Assembly (NCBI RefSeq): GCF_954871325.1
Contig: NC_088778.1
Span: 28,381,120 to 28,445,119 of the forward strand
Source of the DNA: Gordionus sp. m RMFG-2023
Taxonomy: Eukaryota; Nematomorpha; Gordioida; Chordodea; Parachordodidae
Length of the DNA stretch: 64,000 nucleotides
Direction: 5' to 3'
Part shown: piece by piece, positions 1 to 11,905 of the stretch
Position numbering within the stretch: the first letter of the stretch is position 1
Layout of the letters: each line of letters opens with the position of its first letter
Translations under genes and position numbers: made by a program
Notes under the pieces: generated by a model
The model's input: only the letters and a program-made list of their open reading frames with translations
Databases searched by the model: none
Told to the model about the DNA's origin: nothing

Positions 1-385
1 TATATTATATTTTATAATTATTTTTTAGATTTATTTTAAATAATAAAAAATGTAAAAATAAGAATTTCTTTTTTAAGTTCAAAGGAAACTTATATTTGCC
101 TTGAAACACAGATATTTATGGCTGATTGTAAATTTTAATAGAAAATCAATTGAAAAATTTAAACTTAAAATCTTAAAAAATGGTAATGGGGACCTAAGGA
201 TCCTTTAGTAGAAATAATTCTTGTGATATATGAAAATTTGGAAGTGTGAATCTATTGTTTAAATCAGATTGGGGTAAATTCAAAAGGGAAACCAATTGAG
301 AAACATCAATTATATAGGTTATATAATATGCTACGTAGCTATTCAATCCTTGAAAATATAATAGATAACCTTTTAGATATTGCAG
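1..385. other. AT-rich flank without gene
   Basis: No open frame, RNA gene or repeat boundary could be recognised in this A+T-rich stretch leading into the first repeat element. Confidence 0.5.
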
Positions 386-590
386 TAATGAGGAATTTAT
401 TATATGTTTTATAATGAATATATATATATATATATATCATTAAGATTAATATAATAATTTGTAAGGTTAACTATCTAGCACATATAGATAGTATCAATTA
501 TATAATGTAATTTAGGTTATAACTAAATTGTGAATGTACATATAAATGAATATTTCATTGCATGACAGAATCAAATATATAACCTGTAAC
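386..590 (+). repeat. Left direct repeat of the 0.4-2.1 kb element
   Basis: It shares ordered blocks with 1837-2060: an opening taatNaggaat block, then tttgtaaggttaactaNcta, then tgtacatNtaaatgaat, then agaatcaNatatat. An (AT)n run lies near 420-440. Confidence 0.5.
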
Positions 591-1359
591 ATAAATCTAT
601 TGGATGTTTTATGTATAAATTATGGGGAATGGGAAAATGTCATGGTAAGTATGAACTATTTTGCAAATGTGATAATTGTTTGAGCAATATTAATGTATTG
701 GATATTTCATGAAATTAATATGGATAAAGATAAAATTGTGAACAAAATTAAGTTAATGGAATAAATTAAGGAGAATTTGCAGAATATGATAAAATTATGG
801 TTGATAATGAACTTATGAATGAATTTTAAATTCTGATATTGAAATAATTATGAAATGGAACAATTATATATGATTTAATATGAACAAAATATAATTATTA
901 TAATTGCTGACAAACAAAAATTTAGAAAATTATATGGAAATAGTTAATTTGGTACAAACGAAAATGTTCATGCTTATAGCTGAATAAAATTAGAATGAAA
1001 ATTATTAATGGCTGAATAATTTTGGGAAATGAAAATATTGGAAAACTATTGATAATTGACATTCATTTGCATGTATATGAAAATAGAGTATCATCGATCA
1101 CTTATGGGATGATGGTTATTTATGGAAATTGATTACTCTTAGTGAAATGAACATTAATATAATAATTATATGGGAAAACACGGAGAATGGTTTGTGGATC
1201 TATGGTAATTAGGAAGTTGGGCTCTCAAACATGACCTATAAAGCCAAATTTAGTCTTATTTGGGTTAAAGGACTCTTCTTGTACAATGTAAGTGTATGGA
1301 TTATCTCATGGGTCATTCAAGGATGATAACGATCTCTTTACCAGCTCTAATATAACAGT

Positions 1360-1700
1360 AAGGTGACCTCGTGGGCCAGCACAATGTAGGCCTATCTAAA
1401 ATGGACTCGGTAGCGATACTCCGTTGGGAGATTAAGCATACAATGACCTCGATAACAATACTCCGGTGGGAGACATACAATAGAATCAATAAGAATAATC
1501 CGGTAAGATATCTGTCGAGTCAACATATGCTAAGGTGGGAGTTCAATTAACAAAGGAAACAATAATGATACTCTAGGTGAAATCAATCAACAATGGAACG
1601 ATATTGATACTTTAGATAAGATCATTCAACAAGAAAAACGTTCATAATTTAGGTGAGATAAATTTTACTAAGGCAGCTAATATTGATGCTCTTTTGGGAG
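1360..1700 (+). repeat. Decayed tandem array, unit about 45-48 bp
   Basis: A motif like gatactccggtgggagat recurs about every 45-48 bp (near 1413, 1455, 1497, 1540, 1568 and 1612), each time more diverged. The stretch is less AT-rich than its surroundings. It lies inside the candidate LTR-type element and has no open frame. Confidence 0.4.
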
Positions 1701-1836
1701 ATAAAAATTATAAAAATAACATCACATGGTAAAGGTATATGGAGTTCAAAGACAAGGATTTTTTATGTGAAACTTTAAGTCGTGGATGCTTCTAGGAGAT
1801 GTAAGTTCCCTTTCAATCAATGACGGGGAAATTTAG

Positions 1837-2060
1837 TAATTAGGAATTATTTATATGTTATATAATGGTTATATATAAAGATATTTATGATTTATATAAT
1901 AATTTGTAAGGTTAACTACCTAACATATATAGATATTAACAATTATAGTAAGTATTTTCCGCTATAATTAAATTATGAATGTACATGTATAAATGAATTG
2001 TATGTTAGAATCACATATATTAAAGATATTATTGTGTAAAGATACCTATATATATAACCC
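1837..2060 (+). repeat. Right direct repeat of the 0.4-2.1 kb element
   Basis: Colinear with the left repeat over most of its length, with many substitutions and small indels, which implies an old duplication. Confidence 0.5.
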
Positions 2061-2991
2061 TTTTTTCTTTATATTTCATGTTAATAATTGTATTATTTAA
2101 AATTTATATAATGAAATTACAAAAAATACCAAAAAATATTAATTTTCTAAACTTTAAATATTACATTTTGAATCATAAAACACGTTTCTGTATCATTATA
2201 TATCATATAAAATTTCATTTAAGATAATCGATAAAAGTAGTAACAAAAATAAAAGTTTTTTATAAGTTAATAGTAATCTCTGAAAGTAAAATTAACAATA
2301 ATATCATTTTCAGTGTTTAATGAATAAAATCAAATAAATGGTTTAAGTTAATAAATACTTGGATAAAGATAATAGAAAGATTTTGAGCTTTTAGTAATAA
2401 AAGAAATGCCAAAACAAAACAAAATAAGATAAAATATCATTATTTTGTTAAAATAAATTTAATATAATAATATTTTCATTAACCAGATTAAATCTTAGAA
2501 CTCCTCATTTGTAGTTGGCATTTCATCACTCTTCTACTTCAATGCTATTAGCAATAAATTGAAATCATGATAATTATCTTCCATTTCTAGATATGATCAT
2601 ACTTATATTCCCATTTATTTACTTTTTGATTAAGTTAAATCTTGATTTCCAAATTTTTCAGAGGCTATATTAAATTCTAAATTATACAAATCTATGTTGT
2701 TGTTTAATAAATATGTTTAGTTAGTACATTTTTCTAAATTTTGATACATGTATCTGAGAATTTGCAGAATACATGTGAATCGTAGCCAATTTACCACAGC
2801 AGTCATTCTAAAACGCTATACCGGGTCGAAGCTAAAAAAATATTATTTATTAAAAATAATAATTATATGTAAATGATTCTCAGATTCACAGTTGCTCACA
2901 TATGAATAGTTATAAATAGAGGGTTCTTTCGTTCTAATCTTTATTACTAATATTAGAAGCATCAATCCTTTTTTAAAATTTTGAAATTTTT
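2061..2991. other. Intergenic, nothing recognised
   Basis: A+T-rich DNA with no supported gene or repeat. Its last part is the probable 5' region of the GTPase-like gene that starts at 2992. Confidence 0.4.
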
Positions 2992-3239
2992 ATGAAAAAT
3001 TTTAAAGAATTTCATGAAAAACTAAATTTTAAGATTTTATTTGTTGGTGATTCTGAATCGGGAAAAACATGCCTAATTGATAGAATAATTAAAAACTCAT
3101 TTAACAAAGTTAAATATAGATATTGAATTGAAGTTCTTTATATTTATCTAGATTTATAAAAAAACAACATTTAACACCTTTATATATAAAAAGGAGCTAG
3201 AGAGTTATAAATTGCAAATTAATGTATGGGACACACCAG
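2992..3239 (+). CDS. Ras/Rab-like small GTPase, N-terminal exons (partial)
   Basis: Two exons join in phase across a 43-bp GT-AG intron: 2992-3108 (39 codons from ATG) and 3152-3239 (ends in phase 1). Exon 1 gives FKILFVGDSESGKTCLIDR: a beta strand, then the P-loop GDSESGKT (G1), then a helix. Exon 2 gives TTFNTF (switch I threonine, G2), a KLQINVWDTPG strand and the G3 motif WDTPG. Small GTPases are GTP/GDP switches in membrane traffic or signalling. The usual G3 is DTAGQE; here proline replaces alanine, so the protein is diverged. A possible third exon, 4907-4934, adds HTYRSNIM, which would fit the switch II position. The NKxD and SAK parts were not found. It may be a diverged gene or a decaying copy. 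Confidence 0.65.
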
Positions 3240-5240
3240 GTAATAATAAATTACATATAAATAATTTATAAGATATATGATTTATTACAGATAATCTTAA
3301 ATATTAGTTATAAAAATATTTTTTTAATATAGTATTTGATATATATACATTCTAATAATTAAAACTAATCTAAATTGTATATCTGTGTTTTTTGGTAAAC
3401 CTATTTTAATATAATTTTATTCCACTATGTTTAAATATAATAAATCTATATATAACAATTTATTTAATGATGTCATTTTGTCACATTCTTTCTAAATATT
3501 AAGAATATTTAATTAAGACATAACATACTTTAATATTATCACATTAGTTAACATAGAGAAGAGACATAATATTTTTGGACATTATTACAATATAAAATTG
3601 ATCATTAAACCAAAACCATGATTCAAACATTTCAATGACAATGAACTGTATTTAGAATTACTATTACTCTTAAGAGAATAGTATATTTTAAAATTGATTT
3701 TATTCCAATTTTATAAAAAAAAATTTAATTGATAAAAAAATGAAGTATTTTTTCTAGATCTTCAATATTTTGCCCATTCCTTGCTACCTTTTTTATATTA
3801 TAACTAAATTTAATTTTTCATTAGAATATAAAAAATTTATATTCATTTCTTACAGGCTCTTACTCAAATAATACTCTTATGCTCAGAGTTAGGTGAGTTA
3901 TTAGAATATCTTAATTACAAGTATCTTATTAAAAATATCAAAAATATATAATATTGTATCTTTTTCCAAAAGAAATTATATTATCAATAAGCTAAAGATG
4001 AAATTAGATTTTAGACTACATCCAAATTACTTTTTTTAAAAAAAAATACCCAAAGTTGGAGGTTTACTTAACTTGATCCAACTTTGTGTTGAGTTTGTGA
4101 AATTGTACTTATTTTTATAGTTCAAGGTTGGGGGGAAGGTGGAAAGATTTCAGGTAGGTTGGATTTGTAAATATTTTAACTACAATTTTGCATTTAATTA
4201 GTGATGATAGTTTTATTTTATATTTACAATTCTGTTTGTTTAGAATTATTTTCTTATAAAATTATTAAAATAAAGATATATTTTTTTAAAATTTAATTTT
4301 CAAGTTGTTGCTATGTAATTAATTTTATGTTTGGATCAGGTCAATAAAATTTTTTTTTGTCTTATGGGTTTTTTAAGAAAACCGCATCTTGTAAGTCACT
4401 ATTCAAACTATTGTTGAATGCGATGAGAAATTTAAGTGTATTTTATACAAGAGTAAAAAAGCTTTCAATAGCTAAATTCACATCTAAAAAATTTGAAACA
4501 GTAATCAAGTTAAGTCACATGAGTGTATGCAACAAAGGGGCAAATCCCCCCAACCCCCCCCCTCTCGAGAGTCAACAAATTCTGATGCCAGCAAAAATAT
4601 TTTTCAAAAATATAACTGATTTCTACATCTTATTCATACATTCCAATTTGCATTTATTTATCACATTCACAGAAGAAATAAATACTCTAATATCATATTC
4701 AAATTTTGGTTTATTTATCTGCTATTTTAAAATTTCTCACAAATCATTTGAAACTTTTTCACTGCAAAGCTAAAGTAAAATAGCAGAAAGTATTATACTG
4801 GAACAAGGAAATTAGTGACAAATATATATGGCAAGTCTCATAAATTACATTGTTGAGTTAAAAGCTTAGCTATGAATTTAATATTTATCTGCCTCGACTT
4901 TCACAGGGCACACCTATCGTTCTAACATTATGGGGTCATTTGATGAATATTTTATAACTCATGAATGATAGTTTTTGACTAATCAGGCAGCACTTGCAAA
5001 TATTATTACTATGGCAGAGTCCTTCCGAATCTATTTCAAATTTTGATAAGGGGAAAAAAATTAAATATTTGGCAGATTTTTATTGTCATGATTTTAAAGG
5101 ATCTCATGTGCATTACTAACTGAATACAAACTATTGTATAAAAGGGTTAAATACAGTTGATAATATTTCTAAAAATGCTTTATTTTTACTTCTGCCAAAG
5201 AAAGAGCAGTTTCTTTTTTAACAAGAAATGCCAGAAAAGT
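3240..5240. other. Mostly non-coding; possible introns of the GTPase-like gene
   Basis: No second clear gene. Splice-like islands at 3857-3893 and 4907-4934 might be further exons of the GTPase-like gene, but neither is secure. A C-rich run lies at about 4549-4563. The long open frame 4357-4773 has biased composition and no recognisable domain, so I do not call it a gene. Confidence 0.35.
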
Positions 5241-5381
5241 AGTGTTGTTGAACGGTTCGATTTGAGTCTATTTTAAAATGCGGCTATATTTTAGCCAGAA
5301 AAGGTCGCATAGGTAATATATGTCCAAACCTTTGTGCCATTTATAAGAAAAATCTAAAAGCGGCTCAGATCAAACCATTTT
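5241..5381 (+). repeat. hAT-type MITE fragment, family TAGTGTTGTTAAACGG
   Basis: It starts tagtgttgttgaacgg and has the middle block 'ccaaacctttgtgccat' and the end 'cggctcagat', shared with the better copies at 8836 and 17598. It is shorter than the full element of about 220 bp, and no target duplication was fixed. Confidence 0.6.
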
Positions 5382-6243
5382 TACAAAATTACTGAGAAGT
5401 ACTACCTCTAAAAATAAATTGAATAGATGTTGGCCCTTCTTAATTCATATATGGAATTGACACCAAGCACCGATATCCTTGAAAAATTAGCTCAATCCCA
5501 TAGAAGATTGAATTTTACATTGTAAATTTATAATATGCTTCTTAATAACACCATTTTTTATATCATGATTACCTAGTATTTTATATATGTTAGCGACAAT
5601 GTGATTTTTCCAGCTATGCCCTATTTTTTTAGACTTAAAATAATTTTTGAGCGCGTTCTTTTAAATTTAAAGATCGTATTTTACTTGAAATGTATTCCAT
5701 CATATGTGGAATAATACCTACCTTATAAATTTCAGACATGCCTTTGAAGCTTTAAACTTAATATAATTAAATTATTTATATTAGTTTTTCCATATATTTT
5801 TTATATAAATTATAAATGACTCAAAGGTTAACGGCGAAATTGCTTACAATTCATAAGATAGGTATTCCAAACATGATGACACATTTTCGGTAAAATCAGA
5901 TTATAAACTTTAAAAAAAATGCGCTTCAAAAAAATGATTTAAATTTAAAAATAACACATTGCCGCTAACATAGATTCACACAATAATCTTTATAAACATT
6001 TTGGTGTATTAATTTATATTTCCAACATTTTTTAAAAAAAAATCAAAGGCTTTTTCGAGACATTTAATTTTATGATTCTCATACACATACAACCGAAATA
6101 TACATTTAATATTTTATAATTAATTTCTATTTGAATTTGCTTAAATTTTCTTAAATAATTCCTAGAATAATTTTTATGAAAAATTAATTATCCCCTCCCC
6201 CACCTCTCACAGCTAGTTCTTGCATAGGCTCTTGAGTTAAGAC

Positions 6244-6462
6244 TAGTGTTGTTAAACCGTTCATTCGTGCTAAATTTTTATAAACGGCGAACTAGATATT
6301 TTAGCCAAAAAAATATTTCTTAAGCCTCGAGATTTCGCTAATCGATGGCCAAACCTTTGTGCCATATATGACCAAAATCTTCAGGCTTGCTTGATATTTT
6401 CTGGATAACATATTGAGTTAACCGTTTTTTAAAAATCGGCTCATATCGAGCCGTTTAACAAT
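6244..6462 (+). repeat. hAT-type MITE, family TAGTGTTGTTAAACGG
   Basis: A full-length copy of about 219 bp with inverted ends tagtgttgttaaaccg and cgagccgtttaacaata. The middle holds the inverted pair 'cttaagcctcgagattt / aaatcttcaggcttgc', so the whole unit can fold back. It is diverged, and no exact target duplication remains. Confidence 0.75.
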
Positions 6463-7105
6463 AAGGAGTAAAAAGTTCAAGACATGTACGTAACCCCATC
6501 TATATTTACAACATAAACATTTATAGAGAAAAGATTATTATTTTTGATACAAGCTCATTTTCATTCGTGATATCATTGAATTAAACTATAATTTCAAAAT
6601 AATACAATATTCAATATTTTTATTGTAAGAAATTTAATCGGAGTTTGAAATTTTTGGATATGGCCAAAATTTTCAGCAATTTTTTTTTTATAAAGGCCAA
6701 AAATCTATTAAAAATTTTATATCATGAAAGATTTGGAATTTTAAGGCAGAAAGGATAGGTTAAATTTTTAGTTTCTTTAGCAATATAATATAAAAGAGAA
6801 TTGATTCTGTAAAAATAGCAAATAACATTCAGATAATATGTGTTCAACAAGAACATTTATATTATTATGTAGTCAGAATTTTCCAATGATAGAATAATAG
6901 GTTAATTATTCCTGAAAACTACAGTTTCCAAGGAAAAATACGATAATGCATTTTCAAATCAAAATTATATTTTAATTTACAGAAATATTAATTGTGTTTA
7001 TTTTGACGCGTACCCGGGATAAAAGTAAAACATTTTTAAAAAAATATATAAAATGCTACTAGGTAAGTATTTTAGACAAATTCAAAGTTGAAAAATCATA
7101 GGGAT

Positions 7106-7426
7106 TAGTGATCTGCATCGGGTCAAATTTTTCAAGCCCGAACCCGACATTTTTTTAAAAAAGTTTTGACGGCCCGGCCCCAATTTATTTAAATATAGAA
7201 ATAAATTTTTTTTTTTTAAATTATCATACATAAAAAATAAACAATATATATCATATGGCGTCTAGTTTCTACTATATTTTTATTTTACATAAAAAATATT
7301 GGCCCCTTTTTAATTTAGATATATTTAAAAAATTTTACAAGATCAGACCCTACCCGAATTTATTTTAAGAAAAAATTAGTATCGACCCAAACCCTAAAAC
7401 CCTGGGGCTATTTTTGTAGATCTCTA
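7106..7426 (+). mobile_element. hAT-type MITE, GC-rich family TAGAGATCTG
   Basis: 321 bp with inverted ends tagtgatctgca and tgtagatctcta, flanked by an exact 8-bp target duplication ATAGGGAT (7098-7105 and 7427-7434). The 8-bp duplication and TIR form are those of hAT superfamily non-autonomous elements. Inside are blocks of gggcc/ggccc and 'cccgaa' character that stand out from the AT-rich host DNA. No coding capacity. Confidence 0.85.
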
Positions 7427-8835
7427 ATAGGGATAAATATTAAATTTTTATTCCTACAATAGCAGTTTACAAAAATATATCTGCTTTTTTCTCACGGGAA
7501 AGGTTCAATCTCAAAGATCCACCACCTGGTTCCGCCCCTGCATTCATAACTTAATCTCCCTAAAATATTTATAAAACGATTATTATATTTTATAATATTA
7601 AACAATATATTTTTTAAAAATAATTAAAATATCATTGAAAGCTTTGTGCTTTTTAATAATATGATGGTGGTGGGTTTTTTTTACAATGTATTAAAAGGTA
7701 TTAAAAAAAATTATTTCGATGGTAATAATTAATTTTTTTACTTTTATGGCTTTCTCAGAGCCAGACACTATTAAATTCTCGATTCTAATAAAATAATTTC
7801 TTCCCTTTTGGTAAAAAAAATATCATTTAATTTTCCCACTTTTTAAAAATGAATTAGTTTTTCCAAAGTAATATAAAAAAAATACAATAATAATATTCTT
7901 TTTAAAATTTATTTTATTACTTTGCAAACATTTTTTATTGCGGGAACCAGAAATTTCAAGCGTTTAGAAGTGTAGGAGAAAACTTTAAAACCGGAAATAT
8001 AGGATTTATAGGAAACTAGAGATTACTAAAAGGATATTTTTTTTAAAATGCGAAAAATTTCATCCCATTCCTCGACAAATACTGCAGATGGAAATATCCC
8101 TGTTTCTCAACCTCATAGGATTTTTCATTCTAAACTTATCATTTAATAAAATCTAATGATGATGTCCCACTTCTTTATTTACCTCTTTTACCTCATTTTT
8201 TTTTATAAAATCAATTATTTAGAGTTTTAGCTTACATTATATATAATAACAATAATAAAGGAGAACTTAAATACAATTAGAACAAAAAGGAATAAATTAA
8301 AAAGATAATTATAATAACATAATCATTAGGGGTACCACAAAAATTTTGGAGTCCTATATAGGACCCATCTCCATAATTTGAGGCTCCCATATGATTTTTT
8401 TGCGGGGATGTCTTTGGTCACCTTTATAGATGAATAAATTTACAAATATTTTTTCTTTGAAAATTTTACCTATCCTAATTAAATTTGCGATTACTTATAT
8501 AATTATAATTAATATTTTTATTTTGTATAATGTAAGTTTAAACGCTTTTGTCTCCGCAAGTGATATACCCCTTAATCATCCTCCCTAAAATGATTATATT
8601 TGATTCATTAGATCTGCAAAAAATACGAATCATATAATTGCTCCAACATGAATTTTATGAAAATATTTTCAAAAGATAAAAATAAAAAATATTAATTTTT
8701 AAAATTCCACAAGGAATATGTTAAATATCATTTAAGAATAATTTTTTCGAATCGAATAAAGGAAAATCTATATTTCAAATATATATATCTTTTTATTATT
8801 TATCCATATTCGGTTCAAATTTTAAAGAATAATTT

Positions 8836-9056
8836 TAGTGTTGTTAAACGGCTCGATTTTAGCCTATTTTTAAAAACGGTTAATTCAATATTATAGCCAT
8901 AAAAAATTACCTAAGCCTCGAGATTTGGCTCATCGATGTCCAAACCTTATGTCATCTATGGGAAATATCTTCAGGCTTGCGTAATATTTTTTTGGATAAA
9001 ATTTTCAGTTAGTCGTTTTTAAAAATCGGCCTAAAACGAGCCGTTTAATAACACTA
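8836..9056 (+). mobile_element. hAT-type MITE, family TAGTGTTGTTAAACGG
   Basis: 221 bp with inverted ends tagtgttgttaaacggctcg and cgagccgtttaataacacta, flanked by an exact 8-bp target duplication AATAATTT (8828-8835 and 9057-9064). It can fold over most of its length and has no coding capacity. With 17598-17817 it defines the family. Confidence 0.88.
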
Positions 9057-10104
9057 AATAATTTTGTTATTTTTTATTCTTAAAATACGAGAATCACAAT
9101 GAATAATTCGTTAAAAATTATACATCTCATCACATTAGGATTAAATTGACATATTTTCTTTGTTAATTTCGCGTTTTTTTTATAAAAAAAATATAATATT
9201 TGATTTAAGGATTTATGATGCTATACAATAATTAATTATACACATTCAAATCAAATTTATTTACGTGAAATATTTTTTAGTTTAGTTATTTAATAAATTT
9301 TGTATTGAATGAATATTATTTTAAAAAAATTTACACTATAACAAAGATCAAAGATTTTTTTATATATATAATCTAAAACTCAACTTCCATCATATATAAA
9401 AAGATAATCGAATTTTAAGTAACAAAAAAAAATTTCATTTTATTTAAATTTAATAAATAAAAGAAGTCCTTATCACTTCTCTCACCTCCTTTGTTAATGT
9501 TAATGCACATTGACACGTTTTCACCTATGATATATTAATATAATTAATCTTAAATTAATATTTCGGGTTATGATGGCGAAATGGGAATTAGTTGTGTATA
9601 CGATACGATATTAAGAATTATTTAATTTTTTTTTTAAAAAAGTGTTTTTAGGATGAAAAATTCTATGAGAATGGTAAATAGGAATTTCAGGATTTCTTCT
9701 GCATTATTTATCGACGGATAGGGGTTTTTCAGGTATACTTCGTTGTGTAGGAAAAAACCTAGATCGAAACATTTTATCATAGCCGTCTTTCAAGCTACTT
9801 GTATATTACTTATATACTCATAATGATTATACTTTAATCGAATTATTCGATTCAAAAATACGAATAAATAAAAATAATAGTTGATTACTCGTATATATTT
9901 GAAATTATTCGCAACAATTAAAATTATTGACATATATTGGTAATTATTCTTAGGTCTTCATCATGTTCCTTGTGGAACTTTTTATTTTTATACTCTTATC
10001 TCCTCATAATCTTCCTTTGAATTTTAAAAAAAAATTTAATTTTTCAAATCAAATCGAATATTCGATGAATGCAAATTAGGGATTATTTGTTCGAATATAC
10101 GAAT

Positions 10105-10221
10105 TAGAGATCTGTATATCCCGGTCCGACCCTCCTGGGGTCCAAATTGGCTCGGGTCTGGGATGGGTTTATTTTAAAAATAATATCGGTTCTGGGTATT
10201 TGGCCGTGGAGCAAATCTCTA
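10105..10221 (+). mobile_element. hAT-type MITE, internally short, family TAGAGATCTG
   Basis: 117 bp with ends tagagatctg and aaatctcta. The flanks atacgaat (10097-10104) and atatgaat (10222-10229) match at 7 of 8 positions. It keeps the GC-rich 'cccggtccgaccctcc' part of the family. Confidence 0.75.
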
Positions 10222-11817
10222 ATATGAATTATACCATTATTTGATTCAAATTATCAAATTCAATACGAAATACAGTAATTGAATTCCTATTTTTGATAGT
10301 CATAATTATATAAACTTAACAATTTAGGTATATGGATTGAAATATTTGCCTTAGAGGTGGTAATTTGGGAGAGGGCAAGTTGCTATTTATAGCAAGTGTT
10401 CAAAAAGGTCTAATATAATAATTTCCCAAGAGCCTTGCAACCCTAACCATCGTTACGGGAAGATTTATATTCAAACGTATTTTTAAAAATGTGTCCGTAT
10501 TCTCCTGATCTATAATAATTTTTTTTATACGGAATTATGCTTTTTCGTAGAAATGAACTATGTTACAACGCTACCAACATGTTTGCACTTCGTTTTTCGC
10601 GAAATGTTGGCATAACAAAATTGTTAGGATCAAGAAGCCTTGAGTTTTTCTACCCTCCTTTACACCAGCCCCCCCCCCCATTCCCGATAAAGAAATTATT
10701 TCGAATTATATTCTTTTAAAATGGTAATAAAATAGATAATTATTTTTTAGCCAGATGGCATGGTGTTTTTTATATTAAAATCGTTCACCTGTAAAATTGA
10801 TCGAAGTTGCTTTAAATTGGAAAATCCTATAAGAATAAAATGACGCTGACGATACATCAAATTCTCGAAATATAATGACATCTATAATTAATTACTAACC
10901 AATTTCATGAAATTTTTCTGATTATGAAGTTTTTTTTTTACCCCCTTAAATTCACTGACATATAATAATACCTAGACTGACGATGCATTCATTAAAAGTG
11001 TACATCAATAAAACAGCTGGGGACGCCATTTTGGTTACCCGTATCATTATTAAAATTTTTAAACGAGAGGCCAATCTATTCCTAAGTATGACGCAAACTT
11101 TATTAAGGTATTGCCTGATCATCGAGATAATAAGGAAGCAAGCTATCGATTTAATAGTAGTTTTTAACATGAGAATAATTATTATATGAATTGCCAAGAT
11201 GGCGGATCCAGCTGATTTGCATTCAACGACGCCTTCAAATGCATTATGCTTAATAGGAAAAAAAAATTGTCCGGCCTTCTTTTAAATAATTATATTTAAA
11301 TATTAATAACTTTTATATTTTTTTAGTTATAATTCCTCTTTATATTTTGCGAGAAATTGGTTGGCTGGCTTTCAAAGTATTCCTTCGGGAAAGAAAAAAT
11401 CTACTTTTTTGAAGAAACAAATTAAGAAACGCCAATTGTAATTTTGATTCATAAAAATATTATCGTTTCAAGGCGTAGTGAGTGTAACCCCTCCCCCCCC
11501 CCTCATTCAGAAATTTGTATTTTTTTATAATTAAAATTTTTTACCTATATATCATACGCCTTCCTCTGCTCCTCTTACTAATGTCTATATAATATGTCAC
11601 TATAAACAAACATTTAAAAGGAAAATGATTATTTTAAATAGTGATTAATTCAAAATTTTCAAGGGAAAATAAATAATTTTAATCGTTTCTTTAAATGAAA
11701 TTCCCCAAATATAATCCTTACAATGTTCTTTAGTAAATGAACTCAAAAGTCCTGCTATAAAATTATTGGTGGAAAATACTCTTAATATTGGTTTCCCTCC
11801 TCCGTAATGTCCTGGAT

Positions 11818-11905
11818 AGGGCTGAAAAGCTTTAAAACGACACGATTAAGATTTTGGCTAAAATAATTTTGTGTAAACCTAGATATTTGATCATATATAG
11901 CAGAT
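11818..11905 (+). repeat. MITE fragment (TAGTGTTGTTAAACGG family)
   Basis: The block 'acgattaagattttggctaaaataat' and following sequence match the left half of the copy at 21668. The ends are lost. Confidence 0.5.

Larger units (their letters stand above)
386..2060 (+). mobile_element. Candidate non-autonomous LTR-type element
   Basis: Two similar, colinear direct repeats of about 200-220 bp enclose some 1.25 kb of non-coding DNA. The right repeat is preceded by a purine-rich stretch (gacggggaaa, about 1822-1831) that could be a polypurine tract. No gag or pol similarity was seen inside, so if it is an LTR element it is a non-autonomous (TRIM/LARD-like), old copy. The repeats are clearly diverged and no target-site duplication could be fixed. 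A simple segmental duplication remains possible. Confidence 0.42.
5382..8835. other. Gene-free A+T-rich DNA between MITEs
   Basis: Apart from the MITEs at 6244-6462 and 7106-7426 no gene, RNA or element end is supported. A GC-richer island near 7500-7545 (ccacctggttccgcccctg) looks like the terminus of some DNA transposon, but its partner end was not found. Confidence 0.4.

Noticed and set aside
3857-3893. Splice-bounded island as a third GTPase exon
   Set aside because: The acceptor and donor look good, but the translation (SYSNNTLMLRV) does not clearly match switch II, and the island at 4907 fits better. Neither is secure.
4357-4773. 138-codon open frame
   Set aside because: Biased Phe/Ile/Lys/Ser composition, a homopolymer C run inside, and no domain. 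Expected by chance in this base composition.
7500-7545. Possible transposon terminus 'ccacctggttccgcccctg'
   Set aside because: It looks like a DNA transposon end, but no partner end or target duplication was found, so no element is called.
10952-11197. Overlapping 81- and 68-codon frames on opposite strands
   Set aside because: Mirror-image frames of the same stretch with hydrophobic low-complexity translation and no motif.
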